A stretch of 11,466 nucleotides of DNA. Origin: JBHJOF01 sp050330055. GTDB taxonomy: Bacteria > Pseudomonadota > Alphaproteobacteria > Kiloniellales > JAKSDN01. The position numbers and the translations under genes were made by a program. The notes under the pieces are model-generated. The model saw nothing but the letters and a program-made list of their open reading frames with translations. It was not told the origin of the DNA and did no database searches. Shown here in pieces: positions 1-7,800 of this stretch (position 1 is the first letter of the stretch; every line of letters starts with the position of its first letter). The stretch lies in assembly GCA_050330055.1 (NCBI GenBank), contig JBHJOF010000383.1:1-11466 (forward strand). The letters run 5' to 3'.

Positions 1-28
1 GTTGCCGCCGGGTGGTCGGCGTCCACAT
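1..28 (-). CDS. IS5-family transposase, first nine codons only (partial)
   Basis: The minus strand from ATG at 28 reads MWTPTTRRQ before the window ends. As I recall the family, many IS5-type DDE transposases of alphaproteobacteria open with MWT-x-TTRRQ/K, followed outside this window by a DLTDAEW motif. A strong GGAGG lies five bases before the ATG, which supports this start. With only nine residues, the identification depends on that signature, and whether the gene is intact cannot be judged. Confidence 0.5.
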
Positions 29-115
29 GAGGCCCTCCAAACAGGCTTTGACAACCGTTTGGAATCACATTTGAACCCGGCCATCCACCCCAAAGCCGAG
101 TTTCAAGACAGCCTC
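1..115 (-). mobile_element. End of an IS5-family-like insertion sequence, cut by window edge
   Basis: This is the promoter-proximal end of an insertion sequence whose transposase reads leftwards out of the window. On the minus strand a candidate terminal sequence begins GAGGCTGTCTTGAAAC at 115. It is followed by an 87-nt leader, a GGAGG ribosome site and an ATG at 28. Just outside the proposed end, 116-119 reads TTAG, which fits the YTAR target preferred by IS5-type elements. The other end lies outside the window, so neither the inverted repeat nor the target duplication can be verified. The family call rests on the transposase N-terminus and the target motif. The exact boundary at 115 is inference. 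Confidence 0.45.
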
Positions 116-191
116 TTAGCCACGTGTCCTCTCGACCGGACAATTCTGGCTCCTGACCTCAATCTCGCATTGGGTCGTCCGCAAGCTATCA

Positions 192-404
192 GTCGAGCTG
201 GCACTCCTTGATGCGGTTCTCCATGTTGCCGCGGGCGCAGCAAAGGTCCTCATAGAGCGTCCGGGCGCCATAGTCGGCCGGCCTCAGGGAGGTCACCACA
301 AACCGCGGGTTGGGGCCCATGCTCCACTCCGCCTTGGCGACGACCCGCCGCCTGCGGCTCCAGCTCTGGCGCGTGGTCCAGAGGAATTCGGCAAAGACCC
401 GCGC
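192..404 (-). pseudogene. IS1380-family transposase, internal fragment truncated at both ends
   Basis: One minus-strand frame, open from 404 to 192, translates to about 71 residues with the strong IS1380 (DDE_Tnp_1-type) signature. It reads SWSRRRRVVAKAEW, then NPRFVVTSL, then ARTLYEDLCCARGNMENRI and KECQLD. In intact members this block lies in the C-terminal half of a protein of roughly 430-460 residues and continues as QLDLFADRTS. Here an in-frame TGA (189-191) follows QLD at once, and a TAG comes next, so the C-terminus is gone. On the 5' side homology ends exactly at a short dispersed repeat (406-425). It is a dead remnant. The family call is firm and the boundaries are good to a few bases. 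Confidence 0.75.
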
Positions 405-405
405 C

Positions 406-425
406 GGTCCTGAGCTTGTCGAAGG
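406..425 (-). repeat. Short dispersed repeat, CCTTCGACAAGCTCAGGACC type
   Basis: The minus strand reads CCTTCGACAAGCTCAGGACC. This motif is familiar as a short interspersed repeat in many alphaproteobacterial genomes, where it often appears in annotated proteins as the peptide PFDKLRTG; one frame here reads exactly that. It sits at the point where homology to the IS1380 transposase stops, so it may mark a recombination or deletion endpoint. A single copy is present in this window, so its repetitive nature is established knowledge rather than seen here. Confidence 0.55.
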
Positions 426-663
426 GCCGCTGGCCGCGCTGCACGAGGTGACGGCAAGATGAGGGAAGTCGTCTGACCGATGAAATACCGGGTTCCTATT
501 GCTTCAATGCGGCTCGGCTATGCCGCGATCACCATGGCGGCTCTTAAGGCGGCCACGGAGGAGCTAGGGTTCCAATCGCTGACTATACCCTTATGATTCC
601 AACGAGTTAGACCTTAGGCGCAAGACGATACGCGCAACGACTAGAACCGCCTGCGTGCCCTCG
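426..663. other. Region with no recognisable gene
   Basis: About 240 bases between the IS1380 fragment and the recombinase remnant. The only tidy open frame is on the plus strand at 480-596 (ATG to TGA, 38 aa, beginning MKYRVPIASM). It has no strong ribosome site and I recognise no family, so I do not call it a gene. No tRNA, terminator or repeat structure was found. The stretch is flanked by mobile-element fragments on both sides and is probably relic sequence too. Confidence 0.4.
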
Positions 664-1058
664 TCACCAAGTGAGAACTGTTCGACATAGTAAGTGGTTG
701 CGTGCCTCCGCAACGACCGAGACTTGACGCCCCGGAGCATCCGTTCCGGGGAGTTTCGCCTTTTGCCGTCGACCTCGGCGCAAAAGACCGGGATCGCCGC
801 CAGCTCTCCGTAAAGAAGGGCGTCCAGGCTGGCGCCGTCCGCACGCGGCAAGAGCTCGATCCGGGCGATCAGGGCGCGCAGCATTTCGGCCGACTCGGCC
901 TTGATGCTCTCGTCGTTGAGCGCCGCCTCCAGCAGCTCGACCTCGCGGCGGTAGATTCCGCTCAGCCCTGGGTGCAGCCGCAGGGCCGGGGTGGAGGCGG
1001 CCGAGCGAAGCTCGCGGTCGAGCGCGTCCCGGCGCGACTCCCGCTTCCCGGACCGCAC
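664..1058 (-). pseudogene. Site-specific (serine-type) recombinase, C-terminal remnant with frameshift
   Basis: From 1058 downwards the minus strand reads as the C-terminal third of the phage-like site-specific recombinases common in alphaproteobacteria. It has a charged stretch (KRESRRDALDRELRS), then RLHPGLSGIYRREVELLEAAL, then AEMLRALIARIELLP and LLYGELAAIPVF. The typical family ending, RQVSVVAEARNHLLCRT then VLTW and a stop at 664-666, is present but in another frame. The reading frame must therefore shift near 755-780, consistent with loss of one base (or gain of two), perhaps at the AAAA at 761-764. The N-terminal catalytic resolvase domain is absent: upstream sequence is the end of the isomerase gene. 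The unshifted frame runs on to a stop at 591. It cannot be active. Serine-type is inferred from recalled tail sequences; a search would settle the subfamily. Confidence 0.65.
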
Positions 1059-1059
1059 C

Positions 1060-1854
1060 CTACTGAACCAGGGGAGTCTCCGTGCCGCCGAGGTCCACGC
1101 CGGCGATATCCGCCCGGCCGGCGAGCACGCGGATGTACTGCGACATCGCACGTTGCCAACTCGCCGCCTGCAGGTAGTCGGCGATGCGCTGCCGCACGGC
1201 ATCGAAGGGCAGAGCGCGGCCCTCGATGCGGCGATCGAGGCGCAGGACGTGCACGCCATAGCGCGAGCGCACCGGAACGGGGCAGAGCTGCCCCTCCTCC
1301 AGGTTCATGAGGAAAATCTCGAACTCGGGAACGGTATCGCCACGGGCGATCTGGCCGAGCCGTCCCTCGTTCTGCCCCGAGGAGCAGGCGGAGTACTCCG
1401 CCGCGAGGGCGGCGAAGACGCCAGCATCTCTCTGCAGCGTGGCGATGAAGCGCTCGGCCTGGCTGAGTGCCGCCGCGTAGGCTTCCGCGTCATCGGGCGC
1501 GGCGGGCAACAGGATGTGCGCCGCCTCGAAGAGGTCGGGGCTGCGGAAGCGCTTTCGATTGTTGTCGTAGTATCGCCGGCAGGTGAATTCGTCGGCTTCC
1601 GGCACGGTGACGTTTTCCTCCAGGAGGGCGCGGATCAGCGCGTCCTCCTCGGTCTCCCGACGCCCGCCTTCGTCGCACTGCGGTGTCGCCGCGATCGCCA
1701 GCCGCCGCGCCTCCTGCAGCAGCAGCTCGCGGATGGCCAGCGCCTCGGCGGCGGCGGTCAGCGCCGCATCGGCGCTCGGTGCCGGATGGTTCTGCGCCTC
1801 CGCCAGGATCGCCTCCGGCGGGATGGTGACCGCGTTGACCCGGATAGCCTGCAT
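1060..1854 (-). CDS. Parvulin-type peptidyl-prolyl cis-trans isomerase of the nar operon
   Basis: This gene encodes 264 aa. The N-terminal half (about 1-105) is helical and alanine-rich, as in NifM/SurA-like isomerases. A parvulin (PpiC/rotamase) domain covers about residues 108-208. It opens with FEAAHILLP and contains ACSSGQNEGRLGQIARGDTV followed by PEFE, and it ends in SRYGVHVLRLDRR, the usual parvulin closing motif. There is no signal peptide or membrane segment, so it should act in the cytoplasm, where NarG and NarH mature. The likely role is proline isomerisation or chaperoning during nitrate reductase assembly. That role is inferred from position; similar ppiC genes follow narI in other proteobacteria such as Pseudomonas aeruginosa. 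I chose the ATG at 1854 because it lies four bases after the narI stop, with GGAG overlapping the narI end. The frame is open further upstream, but that part overlaps narI. It is the last operon gene. Recombinase debris begins one base after its stop. Confidence 0.85.
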   Translation of the reverse strand: MQAIRVNAVTIPPEAILAEAQNHPAPSADAALTAAAEALAIRELLLQEARRLAIAATPQCDEGGRRETEEDALIRALLEENVTVPEADEFTCRRYYDNNRKRFRSPDLFEAAHILLPAAPDDAEAYAAALSQAERFIATLQRDAGVFAALAAEYSACSSGQNEGRLGQIARGDTVPEFEIFLMNLEEGQLCPVPVRSRYGVHVLRLDRRIEGRALPFDAVRQRIADYLQAASWQRAMSQYIRVLAGRADIAGVDLGGTETPLVQ

Positions 1855-1858
1855 GACC

Positions 1859-2587
1859 CTACTCCGCGGCCGGCGCCTCGAGGCGGCCGGCGGGTGGGCC
1901 GGCACGCCGCGAGCGCACGATCTGATAGCCGGGGCGCCAGAAGTAACGCAGCGGAACGCTCAGCATGTGCACCAGCCGGGTGAACGGAAAGATCAGGAAG
2001 AGCGTCAGACCGAGGAACAGATGCGCTTTGAAGATCGGGTGCGCCCCGGCGATGTAGCTCGACGCGGCGAAATCGAAGACGAAGATACCCTGCGCCCAGG
2101 CCATGAAGCGCACCATCTCCTCGCCGTCCAGGTGGCCGAGCGACAGCGGGATGGTGGCGAGGCCGAGGACGAGTTGCAGCCAGAGCAACAGGATCACCGC
2201 GTTGTCGGCGAAGCTGGAGGTGGCCCTTATGCGCGGGTCGAACAAGCGGCGATGGGCCAGCAGCGTGGCGCCGACCAGTGCCATGACGCCGGCGATGCCG
2301 CCGACCACGATGGCCAGCAGCTGCTTGAAGCCGTGGCTGATTCCGACAAGATCGAAGAGGGCGATGGGCGTCAGCAGGCCAACCAGGTGCCCGAAGAAGA
2401 CGATGAGCACACCGACGTGGAACAGCACCGAGCCCACCATGAGCTGGCGCCGGCGCAGCAGCTGGCTGGAGCCGGAGCGCCAGGTGTAGGGCTCGCGGTC
2501 GTAGCGAATGATGGAGCCCAGCGCCAGCACCGCCAGCGCGATGTAGGGATAGATCCCGAAGAACAGCGTGTTGAGGAAGGAAGCCAT
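1859..2587 (-). CDS. narI: Respiratory nitrate reductase gamma subunit, cytochrome b (NarI)
   Basis: This is the membrane subunit (242 aa) that oxidises quinol and passes electrons through two b hemes to NarH. It has five hydrophobic helices, roughly at residues 6-26, 48-72, 86-111, 127-150 and 186-206. The four expected heme-ligand histidines are visible: H57 and H67 in LFHVGVLIVFFGHLVG, H189 in FKAHLFLG and H207 in FTRLVHMLSVP, matching E. coli H56, H66, H187 and H205. The C-terminal cytoplasmic tail (YQIVRSRR) is also typical. The ATG at 2587 is chosen over longer in-frame extensions because it begins the conserved MASFLNTLFFGIYPYIAL and is preceded by GAGGAG, which overlaps the narJ stop (TGAGGAG). 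The gap to narJ is 10 nt. Length is normal for the family. Confidence 0.95.
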   Translation of the reverse strand: MASFLNTLFFGIYPYIALAVLALGSIIRYDREPYTWRSGSSQLLRRRQLMVGSVLFHVGVLIVFFGHLVGLLTPIALFDLVGISHGFKQLLAIVVGGIAGVMALVGATLLAHRRLFDPRIRATSSFADNAVILLLWLQLVLGLATIPLSLGHLDGEEMVRFMAWAQGIFVFDFAASSYIAGAHPIFKAHLFLGLTLFLIFPFTRLVHMLSVPLRYFWRPGYQIVRSRRAGPPAGRLEAPAAE

Positions 2588-2597
2588 GACGCGCTCC

Positions 2598-3314
2598 TCA
2601 GTGAACGTTGGGGTCGGTTGGGCGGCCCATGCGCGCCAGGGTACTGCGCGCGGCCGGACAGCCGCCGCCCGGCGCGACGCCGCCAGCAGCTGCCGCGCCC
2701 GGCCCGAAGGTGACCGGCTGGTCCTCCCAGGCGCGGTCCAGGGCGGCAAGATCGTCGGGATCGTCCTCCGCTTCGGCCAGCAGCGCGTCAAGTTCGTCCC
2801 GCACCGGCTTTCCCTTGGCGATTCCCTCCAGCGCCAGCATGACCCAGGCATAGGGGCTCCCGCGCTTGCGCAGGCGCTCGCCGAGCGCGGCGATGACGTG
2901 CAGCGGTTGGCCCAGCAGCCCGCGCGCCTCCTCCACCGGCCGCATCGACAGGAACTCGAGGAACATCGGCAGGAAGTCCGGCAGCTCGCCGGGGCCCGGC
3001 AGTAGGCCGTGCCGCGCATAGTGCTCGGCAAGATCGACCATCGCCTGGCCGCGGTCGCGACTCTCACCATGAATGTGCTCGAAGAGATGCAGCGACAGCG
3101 AACGCGAGCGGTCGAACAGCAGGACATAGCGCTCCTGCACGTCGTAGAGGTCGCCTTGCGCAAGCTCGTCGAGCAGACCCGCGAGTCCTTTCAGGACGTT
3201 CATGGGTACCAGTTTCTCAGCTGCCAGAATGAGCTTCATCTCTCCGGCCGCCGCCTGAATCTCCTCGTTCGGGTAGGTCAGCAGGAGCGAGAGCACCTTG
3301 AAGGTCTTGGCCAT
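2598..3314 (-). CDS. narJ: Nitrate reductase molybdenum cofactor assembly chaperone (NarJ)
   Basis: This cytoplasmic chaperone (238 aa) of the TorD/DmsD/NarJ group binds apo-NarG and promotes cofactor insertion and membrane attachment; it is not part of the finished enzyme. The family features are present: an N-terminal LSLLLTYPNEE (8-18), the central YVLLFDRSRSLSLHLFEHIH followed by GESRDRGQAM (63-92), and the LPDFLPMFLEFLS segment (111-123). A flexible tail rich in Gly, Ala and Pro (about 203-238) follows the helical core and looks species-specific. The start codon shares one base with the narH stop (TGATG), implying translational coupling, which would keep chaperone synthesis tied to its client. 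Length is usual for NarJ. Confidence 0.93.
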   Translation of the reverse strand: MAKTFKVLSLLLTYPNEEIQAAAGEMKLILAAEKLVPMNVLKGLAGLLDELAQGDLYDVQERYVLLFDRSRSLSLHLFEHIHGESRDRGQAMVDLAEHYARHGLLPGPGELPDFLPMFLEFLSMRPVEEARGLLGQPLHVIAALGERLRKRGSPYAWVMLALEGIAKGKPVRDELDALLAEAEDDPDDLAALDRAWEDQPVTFGPGAAAAGGVAPGGGCPAARSTLARMGRPTDPNVH

Positions 3315-4840
3315 CAGAACACCTCCGTCGGAGTCTGCACCTTCTTCTTGCGGCCACCGCCGAAGAGATTAGCCTCGCTGGTGCCGCCGGAGCAGCCGTT
3401 GCCGAAGCTGAAGCCGCAGGAGCCACGCAGGTCGTAGGCGTCCTCGCTCACCTCGCGGTGCGCCGTCGGGATGACGAAGCGATCCTCGTAGTTGGCGATC
3501 GCCATGACGTGGTACATCTCCTCGATGCGCTCCACGGTCAGGCCGACGCGCCTGGCCAGAGATTCGTCGATCACGCCGTCGACCGTCTTCGCTCGCATGT
3601 AGGCGCGCATGCCCAACATCCTCTGCAATGCCTCGGCCACCGGCTTCTCGTTGCCGCCGGTCAAGAGGTTGGCGAGGTAGCGCAGCGGGATGCGCAGGGC
3701 ATTGACGTCCGGCAGGCCGTCCTCCCAGGCGATCTTGCCGGCCTCCGCCGCCGACTGGATCGGCGACAGCGGCGGCACGTACCACACCATGGGCAGCGTG
3801 CGGTATTCCGGATGCAGGGGGAAGGCCACCTTCCAGTCCATCGCCATCTTCCACACCGGCGAGCGGCGGGCCGCCTCCAGCCAGGAGTCCGGCACGCCGT
3901 CACGCCGTGCCTGGGCGATCACGTCGGGGTCGTTCGGATCGAGGAAGATGTCGAGCTGCGCCTGGTAGAGATCGCCGGCGTCCGGCGTCGCGGCCGCGTC
4001 GGCAATGCGATCGGCATCGTAGAGCAGCACGCCGAGATAGCGGATGCGCCCGACGCAGGTCTCCGAGCAAACGGTCGGCTGGCCCGCCTCGATGCGCGGG
4101 TAGCAGAAGATGCACTTCTCCGACTTGCCGGTCGACCAGTTGTAGTAGATTTTCTTGTAGGGGCAGCCAGAGACGCACATGCGCCAGCCGCGACACTTCT
4201 CCTGGTCTATCAGGACGATGCCGTCCTCCTCCCGCTTGTAGATCGCGCCCGACGGGCAGGCCGCCACGCAGGTCGGGTTCAGGCAGTGCTCGCAAAGCCG
4301 CGGCAGGTACATCATGAAGGTGTTCTCGAAGGCGCCGTAGATCTCCTTTTCGATGCCCTCGAAGTTCACGTCCTTGGAACGCTTCTCGAACTCGCCGCCG
4401 AGAATCTCCTCCCAGTTCGGTCCCCACTCGATCTTCTCCATGCGCTCGCCCGAGATGAGCGAACGCGGCCGGGCGGTCGGCGAGGCCTCGAGCTCCGGCG
4501 CCGTCTGCAGGTGCTCGTAGTCGAAGGTGAAGGGCTCGTAGTAGTCGTCGATCTCAGGCAGGTCCGGGTTGGCGAAGATCTTCGCCAGCACCCGCCACTT
4601 GGCGCCCATCTTGGGCCTGAGGCGGCCGTTGCCGGTGCGCACCCAGCCGCCGTTCCAGCGCTTCTGGTTCTCCCACTCCTTGGGATAGCCGATGCCGGGC
4701 TTGGTCTCGACGTTGTTGAACCAGGCGTATTCCATTCCCTCGCGGTTGGTCCACACGTTCTTGCAGGTGACGGAGCAGGTGTGGCACCCGATGCACTTGT
4801 CGAGGTTCAACACCATGCCGATTTGCGCACGGATCTTCAT
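3314..4840 (-). CDS. narH: Respiratory nitrate reductase beta subunit, iron-sulfur (NarH)
   Basis: This electron-transfer subunit (508 aa) faces the cytoplasm and carries one [3Fe-4S] and three [4Fe-4S] clusters between NarI and NarG. All four cysteine groups are visible. They are C16/C19/C22/C26 (CIGCHTCSVTC), C183/C186/C191/C195 (CEHCLNPTCVAAC), C216/W219/C222/C226 (CRGWRMCVSGC) and C243/C246/C258/C262. The Trp in place of Cys at 219 is the known feature that gives NarH its [3Fe-4S] centre. The C-terminal GSCGFSFGNGCSGG motif is also family-typical. The start ATG overlaps the narG stop in an ATGA, and the stop overlaps narJ by one base. Nothing suggests damage; length fits the usual 490-515. 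Confidence 0.97.
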   Translation of the reverse strand: MKIRAQIGMVLNLDKCIGCHTCSVTCKNVWTNREGMEYAWFNNVETKPGIGYPKEWENQKRWNGGWVRTGNGRLRPKMGAKWRVLAKIFANPDLPEIDDYYEPFTFDYEHLQTAPELEASPTARPRSLISGERMEKIEWGPNWEEILGGEFEKRSKDVNFEGIEKEIYGAFENTFMMYLPRLCEHCLNPTCVAACPSGAIYKREEDGIVLIDQEKCRGWRMCVSGCPYKKIYYNWSTGKSEKCIFCYPRIEAGQPTVCSETCVGRIRYLGVLLYDADRIADAAATPDAGDLYQAQLDIFLDPNDPDVIAQARRDGVPDSWLEAARRSPVWKMAMDWKVAFPLHPEYRTLPMVWYVPPLSPIQSAAEAGKIAWEDGLPDVNALRIPLRYLANLLTGGNEKPVAEALQRMLGMRAYMRAKTVDGVIDESLARRVGLTVERIEEMYHVMAIANYEDRFVIPTAHREVSEDAYDLRGSCGFSFGNGCSGGTSEANLFGGGRKKKVQTPTEVF

Positions 4841-7800
4841 TCCGCTGCCTCCATATCCTGACGGGCCGGCCGCTCGAGCCAGTCGACCTTGTCCAGCCGG
4901 CGCACGATGACGAACTCGTCGCGATTGGAGCCGACCGTGCCGTAGTAGTTGAAGCCATAGGATTGCTGGGCGTAGCCGCCGATCATGTGTGTCGGCTTCA
5001 GCACAGCGCGGGTAACCGAGTTATGGATGCCGCCGCGCTGGCCCGTCGTCTCCGCGCCCGGCGTGTTCACGATCTTCTCTTGCGCGTGGTACATGAAGAT
5101 CGTGCCTTCCTTCATGCGCTGCGAGACCACCGCCCGCGCCGTCAGCGCGCCGTTCACGTTGTAGGCCTCGATCCAGTCGTTGTCCTTGATGCTTGCCTTC
5201 TTCGCGTCGACCTCGCTGATCCACACCACCGGGCCGCCGCGGTTCAGCGTCAGCATCAGCAGATTGTCCGTATAGGTCGAGTGGATACCCCACTTCTGGT
5301 GCGGCGTGATGAAGTTCAGCACGATCTGCGGGTTGCCGTTGCCCTTCGACTCGATGACCGGCTTCACCGTCTTGGTGTCGATCGGCGGGCGGTAGACGCA
5401 GAAGCCCTCGCCGAAGGCCCGCATCCACAGGTGGTCCTGGTAGAGCTGCTGGCGGCCGGTCAGGGTGCGCCAGGGAATCAGCTCATGCACGTTGGTGTAG
5501 CCGGCGTTGTAACAGACCTTCTCCGATTCCAGGCCCGACCAGGTCGGCGAGGAGATGATCTTGCGCGGCTGCGCGACGACGTCGCGGAAGCGAATCTTCT
5601 CGTCTTCTTTTGGGACGGCCAGGTGGGTATGGTCGCGCCCGGTCGCCTTGCCGAGTGCCTCCCAGGCCTTCACCGCCACCGCACCATTGGTCTCCGGCGC
5701 CAGCATGAGAATGACCTCGCTGGCGTCGATGTCGGTCTCGATGCGCGGCAGGCCTTTGGTCGGACCCTCCTCGGTGACCACGCCGTTGAGGCGGCCGAGG
5801 CCAGCGACCTCGTGCTCGGTGTTCCAGGCGATGCCCTTGCCGCCGTTGCCGAGCTTGGTCATCAGCGGTCCCAGCGCGGTGAAGCGTCTGTAGAGGTTCG
5901 GGTAGTCGCGCTCGACGACAGCGATCTGCGGCACGGTCTTGCCGGGAACCGGCTCCACCTCGCCCTTCTTCCAGTCCCTCACATCGGTCGCCTGGGCGAT
6001 CTCCGCCGGCGTGTCGTGCAGGATCGGCACCAGGACCACATCCTTCTCGATGCCCAGCACCTCCGGCGCCACCTCGGAGAACTTCCGGGCGATGCCCTTG
6101 TAGATCTCCCAGTCGCTGCGGCACTCCCAGGCCGGGTCGGCCGCGGCGGTCAGCGGATGGATGAAGGGATGCATGTCGGAGGTGTTGAGATCGTTCTTCT
6201 CGTACCAAGTCGCGGTCGGCAGCACGATGTCCGAGTAGACGCAGGTGGTCGACATGCGGAAGTCGAGCGTCACCAGCAGGTCGAGCTTGCCTTCCGGCGC
6301 CTCGTCATGCCACGTGGCCTCCTGAGGCCTTTCGCCGCCGGCCTGGCCGAGATCCTTGCCGAGCACGCCATGCGAGGTTCCCAGCAGGTGCTTCAGGAAG
6401 TACTCGTGGCCCTTGCCCGACGACCCCAGCAGGTTGGAGCGCCAGACGAAGAGGTTGCGCGGCCAGTTGGCCGGATTGTCCGGATCCTCGCAGGACATCT
6501 TGAGGGTGCCGGCCTTCAGCTGCTCGACCACGTAGTCCTTGGGCTCCTTGCCCGCCGCCGCGGCCGCTTTGGCGACGTCCAGCGGGTTGGTCTCGAGCTG
6601 CGGCGCGGAAGGCAGCCAGCCCATGCGCTCGGCGCGGATGTTGTAGTCGATGAGGGCGCCGTCCCAGGGGCCCTCGGGAGCCGTCGGCGAGAGTATCTCC
6701 GTCACTCCCAGGGTCTCGTAGCGCCACTGGTCGGTGTGGGCGTAGAAGCAGGAGGTCGAGTTCATCTGCCGCGGCGGGCGCGCCCAGTCGAGCGCGAAGG
6801 CGAGCGGCAGCCAGCCGGTCTGCGGGCGCAGCTTCTCCTGGCCCACGTAGTGCGACCAGCCGCCACCCGACTGGCCGACGCAGCCGCACATCACCAGGAG
6901 ATTGATGATCCCCCGGTAGTTCATATCCATGTGGTACCAGTGATTGAGCCCGGCGCCGAGGATGACCATTGAGCGGCCGTGGGTCTTCTCGGCGTTGCCG
7001 GCGAACTCGCGGGCCACCGTCACGATTTGGTCGGCCGGCACGCCGGTGATCGCCTCCGCCCATGCCGGCGTATAGGGCACGTTCTCGTCGTAGGACTTGG
7101 CGACGTGACCGCCGCCCAGCCCGCGGTCGAGGCCGTAGTTGGCGACGAAGAGATCGAAGACCGTGGCGACCAGCGCCTCGCCCTCGCCCGTCTTCACCGC
7201 CTTCACCGGCACGCGACGCAGCAGCACGTCCGGGTGATCGGTACCCTTGAAGTGATCGTGCTGGCGGTTGCCGAAGTATGGGAAGGCGACCTCGACCACG
7301 TCGTCGTGGTCCTTGTCGAGGATCAGGCTGAGGCGCAGCTTCACGTCCCGCCCGCCGGCGTCCTTTTCTTCCAGGTTCCATTTGCCCTGTTCGCCCCAGC
7401 GGAAGCCGACGGAGCCGTGCGGGGCGACAATGCCGTCCGTCTTCTCGTCGATGGCGAGCGTCTTCCACTCGGGATTGTTGTCCTGGCCGAGCTTGCCGTC
7501 GAGATCCGCGGCGCGCAGCAGGCGCCCCGGCACGTAGTGGCCGTCCTTCCTTTCCAGGCGCACCAGCATCGGCATGTCGGTATAGTGCCCGACGTAGTCC
7601 TCGAAGTACTCGGCCTGCCGGTCCAGATGGAACTCGCGGAGAATGACATGGCCCATAGCCATCGCCAGGGCCGCGTCGGTGCCCTGCTTGGGATGCAGCC
7701 AGAGGTCGGCGAACTTTGATGCCTCGGAGTAGTCCGGGCTCACCACCACCGACTTGGTGCCCTTGTAGCGGACTTCCGTGTAGAAGTGGGCGTCCGGCGT

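Noticed and set aside
120..191. Stretch between the IS5 end and the IS1380 fragment as another IS terminus.
   Set aside because: It looks like mobile-element non-coding DNA, but I recognise no inverted repeat or transposase end, so I do not name it.
480..596. Plus-strand open frame of 38 codons as a possible small gene.
   Set aside because: No clear ribosome site, no recognised family, and it sits among mobile-element debris.
730..751. Perfect 7-bp inverted repeat CCCCGGA/TCCGGGG with an 8-base loop, a possible terminator behind the operon.
   Set aside because: It lies inside the recombinase remnant, about 310 bases after the isomerase stop, and has no T-run on either strand. A GC-rich coding sequence easily gives such a hairpin.
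591..1259. A 222-codon minus-strand frame as one intact recombinase gene.
   Set aside because: Its first third overlaps the isomerase gene out of frame and shows no homology. Only the part below about 1058 resembles a recombinase, and the true ending lies in another frame.
4963..6972. Very long plus-strand open frame (669 codons) opposite narG, and similar ones opposite narK (8586-10691) and narH (3458-4861).
   Set aside because: These are antisense shadows produced by GC-rich codon use. Their translations are rich in Arg, His, Val and Leu without domain motifs, while the minus strand holds fully conserved nar genes.
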